DNA of 5,705 bases from Bacteroidota bacterium (GTDB lineage: Bacteria; Bacteroidota; Bacteroidia; Flavobacteriales; Weeksellaceae). Location: the NCBI GenBank assembly GCA_023426625.1, contig JAFAAJ010000044.1:1-5705 (forward strand), in the 5' to 3' direction. Below are positions 1-5,705 of the stretch, one piece after another. The stretch's first letter is position 1. Every line of letters starts with the position of its first letter. The notes beneath the pieces are model-generated. The model was not told the DNA's origin, made no database searches, and saw only the letters and a program-made list of their open reading frames with translations. The translations under genes were made by a program, and so were the position numbers.

Positions 1-906
1 ACTTTGGTACTGGATGAGTTTGATAAAGCTTTGGAGTTAGGTTTTCACGATGATATGGAATTTATTATCGGGAATTTAAGCAACTTATCTCAACGCATTT
101 TAACTTCTGCCACCCAAATGGACGAGATTCCTTCGTTCACGGGATTGAAGAATGAAAAGAGAATTGATTTTTTAAAATTAGGCGAGGTAAAACCTGATAT
201 TCAGTTTAAAAAGGTAATGACGCTACCTGAAGACAAACTGGATGCGCTTTTCAACCTTGTCTGTAAAATTGGAAATAAAAGAACATTAATATTTTGTAAC
301 CACAGAGAAGCTACCGACCGTATTTCCGAACTTTTACGCGGAAAAGGTATCGATTGTGAAACTTTCCACGGTGGGATGGAACAGGATGAAAGAGAACGTG
401 CTTTATTAAAATTCAGGAATGATTCTGCAAGGATCCTAATCACCACAGATCTGGCTTCGCGTGGACTGGATATTCCGGAAGTAGAATCCATTGTCCATTA
501 TCAGTTACCTCCGAAAGAAGATGCATTCATCCATAGAAACGGACGAAGCGCAAGAATGAACGCAAAAGGTTTTGCATACCTGATCATGACAGAGAATGAG
601 AATTTCCCGTTTATCAGCAATAAAATTCCGGAAGAAAATGTTGCCGGCTATGATACATTCCCGGAACAGACTCCATTTCAGACGGTCTACATCAGTGCTG
701 GAAAGAAAGACAAGGTGAATAAAGTGGATATTGTAGGTTACCTAATTAAAAAAGGGGAGCTACAAAAAGATGACATCGGCTTAATTGAAGTAAAAGATAC
801 AGCTTCCTATGTTGCAATTGCCAGAAAAAAAGCGAACAGCTTATTGAAAAAATTGTCCGGTGAAAAATTGAAAAATAAAAAAGTAAAAATGGAAATAGCT
901 TATTAA
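1..906 (+). CDS. DEAD-box ATP-dependent RNA helicase, DbpA-like, C-terminal part (5' partial)
   Basis: This is the last 301 residues of a cytoplasmic RNA helicase that uses ATP to remodel RNA. The frame is already open at base 1, so the true start, the Q motif and the Walker A motif lie upstream. Counting the first codon as residue 1, motif II reads LDEFD at 4-8, with Phe replacing the Ala of DEAD. Motif III SAT is at 36-38, motif IV LIFCNHR at 96-102, motif V TTDLASRGLDIP at 148-159, and motif VI HRNGRSAR at 178-185 with its arginines intact. Residues about 226-300 resemble the DbpA RNA-binding domain, notably DIVGYLIKKG, IGLIEVKD and SYVAIA. In E. coli DbpA that domain binds 23S rRNA hairpin 92 during 50S ribosome assembly. 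Family membership is firm; a ribosome role here is inferred. The stop is TAA at 904-906, followed at once by an inverted repeat facing a convergent gene. Confidence 0.93.
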   Translation, partial: TLVLDEFDKALELGFHDDMEFIIGNLSNLSQRILTSATQMDEIPSFTGLKNEKRIDFLKLGEVKPDIQFKKVMTLPEDKLDALFNLVCKIGNKRTLIFCNHREATDRISELLRGKGIDCETFHGGMEQDERERALLKFRNDSARILITTDLASRGLDIPEVESIVHYQLPPKEDAFIHRNGRSARMNAKGFAYLIMTENENFPFISNKIPEENVAGYDTFPEQTPFQTVYISAGKKDKVNKVDIVGYLIKKGELQKDDIGLIEVKDTASYVAIARKKANSLLKKLSGEKLKNKKVKMEIAY

Positions 907-909
907 GAT

Positions 910-965
910 TAAGGTTGAGACTAAGGTTTAACAGAACGTTTATACAAACCTTAATCTCAACCTTA
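910..965. terminator. Imperfect palindrome between convergent genes, probable bidirectional terminator or dispersed repeat
   Basis: Two 20-nt arms, 910-929 and 946-965, are reverse complements except at one position (C921 against A954), with a 16-nt loop. Read on the minus strand the odd pair becomes G·U, so the stem is unbroken for the SMP-30 transcript, whose stop codon lies just outside the right arm. A further five pairs (903-907 with 967-971) can extend the stem past a small bulge. Neither side has a strong T-tract, so it is not a textbook intrinsic terminator. The arms themselves contain the repeated word TAAGGTT, which suggests a dispersed intergenic palindrome. Transcript-end function is inferred from position between two converging genes. 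Confidence 0.6.
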
Positions 966-972
966 GCTTAAA

Positions 973-1866
973 TTATTTTATACCCTTCACTTTCGTAGGT
1001 AAAGTATAAACCGACTGGGAAGCGGTAATGAATAGAACATCATTATTTTCTCCCCCGAAGGTTACGTTGGAGGTCCAGTCTTCAGGAATCGGAATATGAT
1101 AGATCATTTTACCCTCCCTGTTGAACACATGCACTCCGTCACCTGTAAGGTATAGATTTCCATGTTTATCCAGCGTCATTCCGTCTGAACCCATTTCGCA
1201 GAACAGTCGTTTTTCAGATAGTTTTCCTTCTCCGAGCAGATCATAAACATAGGTTTTTCCTGCATCAATATCCGAAACATAGAGCTTTTTGAATTTCTCA
1301 CTTCCTACAATTCCGTTGGGTTGTGTAAAGGTTTCAATTTTTACAACCTGACCTTCTTTATTCCTGTAATAAAGATTTTTTTCTGTGATCTCCTGCTTAA
1401 AATCCTTCCAATAATCTCTTTCATAAAGCGGATCGGTAAAATACATACCTCCGAAAGAATCATTCCATACATCATTCGGGCCATTGAGCCTCTTCCCTTC
1501 AAAGCCATTCAATAAGACCTGCACTTTTTTGTCTTTTGATATTTTCCAGATCTCACCGTGATCATCAGAACAGGTGATCAAATTGTCATCTTTATCAAAA
1601 TGAGTTCCATTGGCTCTTCCGGTCTTATCTAAAAACTCTCTGATCTGGTTGGATCTCCAGTCCCAATAATAAATTTTATCATTCGGCTGATCCGTAAAAT
1701 ATACATTTCCTTCTTTATCAGAAGACGGTCCTTCCGTAAAACTGAACTGATCTGAAATTCTTTCAGGCTTTACATCATCGTAGAACATATTGGTATTGTT
1801 TAAAGATTGGCAATTTAACAATGCGAAAACCAAACCAATCATGAATATCTTTCCCCTATTTTTCAT
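973..1866 (-). CDS. SMP-30/gluconolactonase/LRE-family beta-propeller protein, probable lipoprotein
   Basis: This 297-residue protein has a lysine/arginine N-terminus, a hydrophobic stretch at about 7-17, and a relaxed lipobox LLNC with Cys19, so it is probably lipidated and held in the envelope facing the periplasm or cell surface. Residues about 40-290 match the SMP-30/gluconolactonase family, six-bladed propellers that hydrolyse lactones or phosphoesters with a central divalent metal. The expected metal ligands are all present: Glu45 in TEGP, Asn131 in NGPND, Asn184 in QPNG and Asp228 in SDGM. Their order and spacing resemble DFPase and SMP-30. Repeated blade words such as GNVYFTD, GGMYFTD and GNLYLT support the fold, and the C-terminus TFGGENNDVLFITAS is typical. 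The catalytic core is intact, but the substrate cannot be read from sequence; gluconolactone is only the family default. The start at 1866 gives a clean signal peptide. No clear Shine-Dalgarno or promoter is visible, and the gene follows the terminator of the upstream protease gene. Confidence 0.9.
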   Translation of the reverse strand: MKNRGKIFMIGLVFALLNCQSLNNTNMFYDDVKPERISDQFSFTEGPSSDKEGNVYFTDQPNDKIYYWDWRSNQIREFLDKTGRANGTHFDKDDNLITCSDDHGEIWKISKDKKVQVLLNGFEGKRLNGPNDVWNDSFGGMYFTDPLYERDYWKDFKQEITEKNLYYRNKEGQVVKIETFTQPNGIVGSEKFKKLYVSDIDAGKTYVYDLLGEGKLSEKRLFCEMGSDGMTLDKHGNLYLTGDGVHVFNREGKMIYHIPIPEDWTSNVTFGGENNDVLFITASQSVYTLPTKVKGIK

Positions 1867-1893
1867 ACCCCATTTTTAAGCTTACAATTTACG

Positions 1894-1923
1894 AAAAAAA
1901 GGACCATCTCCCGATGATCCTTT
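1894..1923 (-). terminator. Intrinsic terminator of the metalloprotease gene
   Basis: On the minus strand an 11-bp stem (arms 1913-1923 and 1898-1908, loop 1909-1912) begins six bases after the protease stop codon and runs into a T-tract at 1900-1894. The only imperfect pair (1904 with 1917) is C/A on the plus strand but G·U on the minus strand, which fits minus-strand RNA as the functional form. This is the classic Rho-independent layout. It lies 27 bases upstream of the SMP-30 start codon and should limit read-through into that gene. Confidence 0.85.
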
Positions 1924-1929
1924 CTTAAA

Positions 1930-4596
1930 TTATTTAATGATAAGCTTTTGATTATGCACTCCTTTGGATGATTTTATATTGATGATATAAACTCCTTTTG
2001 GCATACTTAAGTTGAATTCCTTAGTATTGTCTCCATTACCCTGATAAGAGGAAGAATGAATCAGTCTTCCGCTTGAATCGAATAATGTAACATCAATATC
2101 TCCTGAAATATTTCTGGATTTAATAAAGAAGTTACCATCACTTGGATTAGGATAGATCTTAATATCATTATCCAACGCAGAAACGTCTTTCACTCCTAAA
2201 GTAGACTGTGTCTGACGTGTACAAACCTCAAGAGCCCACGAATTGATCGTTCCTGCATCCTGCGGATAGTTATCGGAAGCAAATAATTTCCATTGCCCCT
2301 GCGCAGAGTGACCTTTGAAGATACCTAATGTTTCATTAGATCTTGTTTCCCCTTGTATCGGTGAAGCACAAGCAACTGTATTTCCGGTATCACTGAAGGT
2401 TGCCGTAATTCCGGAAAACGCATTGTTTGCGCACGATCTGTTCCAGATAAGAGCTGAAGTTCCTGCAGGACTTTCTATTCCGATCGCTAAGTCTCCTACA
2501 TACGTGTGAGTGATGTTCGGAGTAACTTTGATTCTGGTGATGATTCCTGTATTATTTACCGTTAAAGGTACTACTACTTTAGGTGAAGATATACTGCTTC
2601 CTCCCGGTCCGTCTGTAATAGGTACTGCCGGTCCGCTATAAGTATATGTATTACATGTTTCTCCCGGCACTGTATAATCTATCACGAAACTTGGACTCAC
2701 AGCATAATAAATATTATTTACCGCTTCCACCATAATATATGCGTTGGTAGAAGTAGAACCTGCAGGAATGGACACCTGTTCGCTACCGTCATTTGGTGTG
2801 TTTGCCAATAATGTGGTGAAGGTCTGACCTCCGTCTGTAGATAGTTTAATATTAACATTTGCTGTATTCACAGGAGCGGCATTTGTTCCGGCAACATCCC
2901 AGGTTACTGTAGTGCTTGCTCCTGAAGTTAAAGATTGTCCAAATATAGGTGCAGTCACCTGGAAAGGACCTGAAGCAGCATTAACTGTCACGATCATTGC
3001 GTCCGTATTGGTTTGCGGCTCCAAAGGATTATTACTTCTTACAGTAACCCTGAAATTAAGATTTCTTCCTACACTGGATACGGTTTCCCATTTGGTAGTC
3101 AGAACACCTGCCAATACTTTATTGAAATCAGGGAAATATCTGGTAGGTACACTTACCGGTTTCACAGATCTGAAAGTTGGTCCTGAAGGTTTTGCAGCAT
3201 AAGGAATAGAATTACCACCCGTTTGAGACGACCCTGAATCTATCTGCTCCCAGGCATAAGTATACGCTGGATTATTATCCGAACTTGTTCCATTCAAAAC
3301 AAACGGAGTTGATTTTGGAATAATATAATCCGCACCGGCATTGATGTTTGGTGCAGCTCCCGCAAACGGAGTATTAACGCCACAAGCTATACTGTTGATA
3401 TTATTTTTAATTTCCAGAATATTGAAGGCATGATAATAGTCGTCAGAATTAAACTGAACATCAAAACTACCTGTTATTCCCGTATACGCCATAATGGTGG
3501 AACCACTTCCCGGCTCTACCAGTGAAGCTGTATTGGCACTCGCTGTACTATAGCTGAATGAGTGGTTGGCTCCCAACTGATGCCCCATCTCATGGGCAAC
3601 ATAATCTATATCAAAACGGTCTCCATCCGGAAAATTACTGGCAGTCCATCCCTGAGCTTTGCTGCTACCGGAACAGATATCTCCGGGAGCATAACCATTA
3701 CCACCTTCCCGATCGAAAATGTGTCCCATATCATAATTAGCAGAACCAATATTGGTATTCATAACAGATTGCGCACTTGCGATCTCATTACCATTGGTAT
3801 AAGGGTCTGTCGCACTACTTGTAAATATGACAAGATCATTATTGGCCACCAGATTGAAGTGCAGAGACAGATCTCTTTCAAAAACTCCGTTCAGGCGGGT
3901 TAAAGTGGTATTCATCGCGGCTAGTACAGCTGCTTTCTTTTGTGCTTCTGTGGCACTTCCGGGAAGTCCCGCAGCATTTATGTGATATTGTGCATATTGA
4001 TTGGTACATGATAAAGCCAATCTGAACACATTAAAACCTGCCGTTTTTTTATTAACCGCATTATCCAGTTTCTCAGCAGATGAAGGACGTTCCGGTGTTG
4101 TACATACAAAAGGTTCTTTCGCCTGATCTTTTCTGGCTTGAGAATCAAATACAGCATACACAATGCGATCTTCTGTATAAGGTTCTATATATTCTGAAGC
4201 TCCGGCTCTACTGATCATGGATGAAAACCCGAAAGGTGACAAGCTGAACCTCAAATAAGCTGTTGGGTCATCCACACCAGTTCCTACATACGATCTGATA
4301 TCAGGATATTTTGCCTGTAACGCAGGATCCATATTCGAATATTCCCAAACCTGAAATTTTTCCATTCTGCCATTCACATTGGGAAGTGAAACCACAATCC
4401 CTTTATTTCCTAAAGAACGTTCAGGGGCATTTATCAATGTTTGCCTAAGCTGATTGGTGTTTAAGGTGTATAAAGATGAAAATTCCAGCTTCTCTTGAGA
4501 TTCTTTAACCTTTTGAGATCTTAGTTCTGTTTTCGACCATTGAGAAAACCCCAAAATGGGCAAAGCCAGCATACAAGTAAATAATAATTGTTTCAT
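1930..4596 (-). CDS. Secreted reprolysin-like (M12B-type) zinc metalloprotease with P-domain and T9SS type A sorting domain
   Basis: This is a secreted, probably cell-surface or extracellular protease of 888 residues. Residues 1-19 form a Sec signal peptide likely cleaved after GFSQ. Residues about 20-185 are a propeptide, including the SYVGTGVDDPTAYLRF region seen in related Bacteroidota zymogens. The catalytic domain is about 187-405. Its zinc site HEMGHQLGANH at 335-345 supplies His335, His339, His345 and the catalytic Glu336, and the Met-turn is Met369 in STIMAYTG. Residues about 415-540 resemble a PKD/Ig-like module, and 544-640 form another beta-sandwich region. A proprotein-convertase P-domain spans about 660-792 (2221-2619). 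The T9SS type A sorting domain spans about 811-888 (1933-2166), from IKIYPNPSDGNFFI to the final KLIIK, and would be removed or processed during type IX export. All catalytic residues are present, so the enzyme should be active. The substrate is unknown; nutrient protein digestion is a family-level inference. Divergent from merR; its own promoter was not recognised. Confidence 0.95.
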   Translation of the reverse strand: MKQLLFTCMLALPILGFSQWSKTELRSQKVKESQEKLEFSSLYTLNTNQLRQTLINAPERSLGNKGIVVSLPNVNGRMEKFQVWEYSNMDPALQAKYPDIRSYVGTGVDDPTAYLRFSLSPFGFSSMISRAGASEYIEPYTEDRIVYAVFDSQARKDQAKEPFVCTTPERPSSAEKLDNAVNKKTAGFNVFRLALSCTNQYAQYHINAAGLPGSATEAQKKAAVLAAMNTTLTRLNGVFERDLSLHFNLVANNDLVIFTSSATDPYTNGNEIASAQSVMNTNIGSANYDMGHIFDREGGNGYAPGDICSGSSKAQGWTASNFPDGDRFDIDYVAHEMGHQLGANHSFSYSTASANTASLVEPGSGSTIMAYTGITGSFDVQFNSDDYYHAFNILEIKNNINSIACGVNTPFAGAAPNINAGADYIIPKSTPFVLNGTSSDNNPAYTYAWEQIDSGSSQTGGNSIPYAAKPSGPTFRSVKPVSVPTRYFPDFNKVLAGVLTTKWETVSSVGRNLNFRVTVRSNNPLEPQTNTDAMIVTVNAASGPFQVTAPIFGQSLTSGASTTVTWDVAGTNAAPVNTANVNIKLSTDGGQTFTTLLANTPNDGSEQVSIPAGSTSTNAYIMVEAVNNIYYAVSPSFVIDYTVPGETCNTYTYSGPAVPITDGPGGSSISSPKVVVPLTVNNTGIITRIKVTPNITHTYVGDLAIGIESPAGTSALIWNRSCANNAFSGITATFSDTGNTVACASPIQGETRSNETLGIFKGHSAQGQWKLFASDNYPQDAGTINSWALEVCTRQTQSTLGVKDVSALDNDIKIYPNPSDGNFFIKSRNISGDIDVTLFDSSGRLIHSSSYQGNGDNTKEFNLSMPKGVYIINIKSSKGVHNQKLIIK

Positions 4597-4714
4597 ATCA
4601 TATTAATTTGGATTAAAAATATCTTACTAAATTAATAAAAATCAGCAACTCATTAGCTATCAAAATATTATTTTTATAATGTTATCATTTAATTTGGAAA
4701 CCCTGATTTAAAAT

Positions 4715-4740
4715 ACAAACATTTGCTGATACATATTTGT
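4715..4740. promoter_or_regulatory. Possible operator dyad in the protease/merR divergent region
   Basis: The half-sites ACAAACAT (4715-4722) and ATATTTGT (4733-4740) are inverted repeats matching at 7 of 8 positions across a 10-nt spacer. The right half contains the TTTG proposed as the -33 element of the merR promoter, so a protein bound here could block or shape transcription. Short AT-rich dyads arise easily by chance in this kind of DNA, and no regulator is tied to it. Confidence 0.25.
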
Positions 4741-4768
4741 CATCATTTTTAAAAAATTTTTATCTTTG
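4736..4768 (+). promoter_or_regulatory. Bacteroidetes-type promoter of the merR gene
   Basis: TTTG at 4736-4739 and TATCTTTG at 4761-4768 match the Bacteroidetes -33 (TTG/TTTG) and -7 (TAnnTTTG) elements exactly, with a 21-nt spacer inside the usual range. The start codon at 4786 lies 17 bases beyond the -7 element, leaving a leader of roughly 10-15 nt. The spacer is nearly pure A and T runs and is probably intrinsically bent. Confidence 0.7.
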
Positions 4769-4785
4769 GGTTTTAGGATTGTACA

Positions 4786-5130
4786 ATGAAGATAAATTTA
4801 CCAGATAAACTGTATTACTCAATAGGAGAAGTTGCGAAAGCATTTGATGTAAACACCTCATTGATACGATATTGGGAACAGGAATTCCCGATCATCAAGC
4901 CTAAAAAAAACAAAAAAGGAAACCGGTATTTCACTCCTGAAGACATTAAGAATCTCCAGATCATTTATCATTTGGTAAAAGAAAAAGGCTATACATTAGA
5001 CGGAGCCCGCATTGCTTTGACTACTAACAGTAAAGTTTCCGAAACCATCACATTAATCGACAGGCTCGAATTTGTAAAAGCGGAACTTCTGAAACTTAAA
5101 GAGTCTCTGGCGGAAAAACCCACTGAATAA
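4786..5130 (+). CDS. Short MerR-family transcriptional regulator
   Basis: This is a 114-residue cytoplasmic DNA-binding protein. Residues about 10-75 form a MerR-type winged helix-turn-helix: YSIGEVAKAFDVN (11-23), then the hallmark TSLIRYWEQEF (24-34), a basic wing rich in lysine (39-47), and the GNRYFTPEDIKNL strand-helix (45-57). Residues about 89-110 are heptad-like and probably form the short antiparallel coiled coil used for dimerisation. There is no C-terminal effector domain and no cysteine, so it is not a typical metal or drug sensor; whether it senses a ligand at all is unclear. Similar short MerR proteins are widespread in Bacteroidota, with no assigned role known to me. It has its own promoter, is divergent from the protease gene, and is followed by a weak terminator. 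Regulation of itself or of its neighbours is possible but unproven. Confidence 0.92.
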   Translation: MKINLPDKLYYSIGEVAKAFDVNTSLIRYWEQEFPIIKPKKNKKGNRYFTPEDIKNLQIIYHLVKEKGYTLDGARIALTTNSKVSETITLIDRLEFVKAELLKLKESLAEKPTE

Positions 5131-5147
5131 TTCTTAAAATAATTTAT

Positions 5148-5175
5148 CTGAAATAATATTTTCAGTTTATTTTTT
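5148..5175 (+). terminator. Weak intrinsic terminator candidate after merR
   Basis: A 6-bp stem CTGAAA/TTTCAG (5148-5153 with 5160-5165) has a 6-nt loop and is followed by a T-rich run ending in six T at 5170-5175. It starts 17 bases after the merR stop. The stem is short and has only two G:C pairs, so termination is likely partial at best. Confidence 0.4.
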
Positions 5176-5236
5176 ATAATCAAATCAGGCTTTTTCGATA
5201 TCAAAACACACTATTAATCAAATTATTATCTTTTCA

Positions 5237-5269
5237 TTTGCAAAAAACTTAGTTTTATGATTAAGTTTA
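5237..5269 (+). promoter_or_regulatory. Bacteroidetes-type promoter candidate for the HhH gene
   Basis: TTTG at 5237-5240 and TAAGTTTA at 5262-5269 fit the TTTG/TAnnTTTG pattern with one mismatch in the last base. The spacer is 21 nt, the same as for the merR promoter. The -7 element ends only four bases before the first ATG, so transcription would begin at or very near the start codon. An alternative -7-like word, TATCTTTT at 5227-5234, lacks an obvious -33 partner. Confidence 0.45.
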
Positions 5270-5273
5270 CTGC

Positions 5274-5705
5274 ATGATGAAAAAAAGCTATTACCAAAAG
5301 GCAGTATTCTTAGGAATACTGCTGATTATCCTGTCTGCATTTCAGAAATATCAGGATAAAGAAGAAGATTTTTCTGATGTTAAATTCATTTCCGGACATC
5401 GCTCACTTTTATCTGAATTTGATCCCAATCACCTTGATGCCAAACAGTGGGAAAATTTAGGGTTTTCCGAAAAACAGGTTTCCACCATTCTTAACTATAA
5501 GAAAATGATCGGTGGTGAATTTACCTCTAAGGAACAGCTGAAAAAATGCTTTGCCATTTCCTCAGAGAAATTCACAGAGCTGGAACCTTATCTTTTGCTG
5601 CCTGAAACAAACACGGAAAAAGTACCCGACCATTTCAAAAGTTTTGAAAGAAAATCCATTACCGTTTCAGGGAAATTCAATCCGGATCATCTTACTGCTC
5701 AGGAA
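5274..5705 (+). CDS. Membrane-anchored helix-hairpin-helix (ComEA-like) protein, 3' partial
   Basis: The frame from ATG at 5274 is open for 144 codons to the window edge with no stop, so the C-terminus is missing. ATG at 5277 is an in-frame alternative differing by one residue. After a lysine-bearing N-terminus, residues 10-24 (AVFLGILLIILSAFQ) form one hydrophobic segment, either a membrane anchor or an uncleaved signal. Residues about 48-110 form a helix-hairpin-helix unit of the HHH_3/ComEA type: EFDPNHLDAKQWENLGFS, then QVSTILNYKKMIGGEFTSKE, then LKKCFAI and LEPYLLL. A second unit starts at about residue 135 with KFNPDHLTAQE, echoing FDPNHLDAK of the first, so at least two tandem repeats are likely. 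Such motifs usually bind DNA backbones. In ComEA they act in DNA uptake, but for the Bacteroidota proteins this role is unproven. The topology suggests the HhH units lie outside the inner membrane. It is codirectional with merR, 143 bp downstream. Confidence 0.85.
   Translation, partial: MMKKSYYQKAVFLGILLIILSAFQKYQDKEEDFSDVKFISGHRSLLSEFDPNHLDAKQWENLGFSEKQVSTILNYKKMIGGEFTSKEQLKKCFAISSEKFTELEPYLLLPETNTEKVPDHFKSFERKSITVSGKFNPDHLTAQE

Noticed and set aside
201..491. Minus-strand open frame of 96 codons inside the helicase gene.
   Set aside because: It is antisense to helicase motifs IV and V and is explained by the codon composition of that gene.
2315..3202. Plus-strand open frames at 2315-2509 and 2912-3202 within the protease gene.
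   Set aside because: Both are shadows of the P-domain and the Ig-like region on the opposite strand, with no independent support.
3558..3903. Two overlapping plus-strand open frames antisense to the protease catalytic domain.
   Set aside because: They lie opposite a clearly coding region with intact zinc-site codons, have no recognisable domains or start signals, and look like shadow frames.
4661..4670. Minus-strand word TAATATTTTG as a -7 element for the protease gene.
   Set aside because: It fits TAnnTTTG poorly, and no TTG/TTTG lies at the right distance upstream on the minus strand, so no protease promoter is claimed.
4989..5204. Minus-strand open frame of 71 codons overlapping the 3' end of merR.
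   Set aside because: It is antisense to conserved MerR sequence, starts in AT-rich intergenic DNA without a promoter match, and shows no family features.
1..5705. An undescribed defence, mobile or biosynthetic system.
   Set aside because: Every substantial open frame belongs to a recognisable housekeeping or envelope family. No transposase, integrase, CRISPR repeats, toxin-antitoxin pair or biosynthetic core gene is visible.

Overview
The window looks chromosomal and comes from a member of the Bacteroidota, most likely class Flavobacteriia and close to Chryseobacterium or another Weeksellaceae genus. This rests on four things. The DNA is AT-rich. A secreted protease ends in a type IX secretion (T9SS) sorting domain, a system confined to Bacteroidota. 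Two upstream regions match the Bacteroidetes promoter pattern TTTG-N21-TAnnTTT(G/A) rather than the sigma-70 -35/-10 pattern. Start codons lack clear Shine-Dalgarno sequences. The genus is an inference from protein style, not a database result.

Layout, left to right. (1) 1-906, plus strand: the C-terminal part of a DEAD-box RNA helicase with a DbpA-type RNA-binding domain; its N-terminus lies outside the window. (2) 910-965: a strong imperfect inverted repeat between convergent genes. (3) 973-1866, minus strand: a probable lipoprotein of the SMP-30/gluconolactonase beta-propeller family with all expected metal ligands. (4) 1894-1923: an intrinsic terminator serving the next minus-strand gene. 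(5) 1930-4596, minus strand: an 888-residue secreted reprolysin-like (M12B-type) zinc metalloprotease with propeptide, catalytic domain, Ig/PKD-like region, P-domain and T9SS sorting domain. (6) 4597-4785: an AT-rich divergent intergenic region holding a good promoter for the plus-strand gene and a possible operator dyad. (7) 4786-5130, plus strand: a short MerR-family regulator. (8) 5131-5273: a weak hairpin-plus-T-tract terminator and a second promoter candidate. (9) 5274 to the window end, plus strand: a membrane-anchored helix-hairpin-helix protein, open at the right edge.

The genes do not form one operon or an obvious pathway. The helicase is a cytoplasmic RNA-remodelling enzyme. The SMP-30-like lipoprotein and the T9SS protease are both cell-envelope or secreted proteins on the same strand, but a terminator separates them. 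The MerR regulator and the HhH protein are codirectional, yet each has its own promoter candidate. No phage, transposon, CRISPR, tRNA or rRNA sequence was recognised, and no gap exceeds about 190 bp. I found no convincing undescribed system. The points most worth a second look are the palindrome at 910-965, the apparently leaderless HhH gene, the promoterless look of the SMP-30 gene, and the dyad over the merR promoter.
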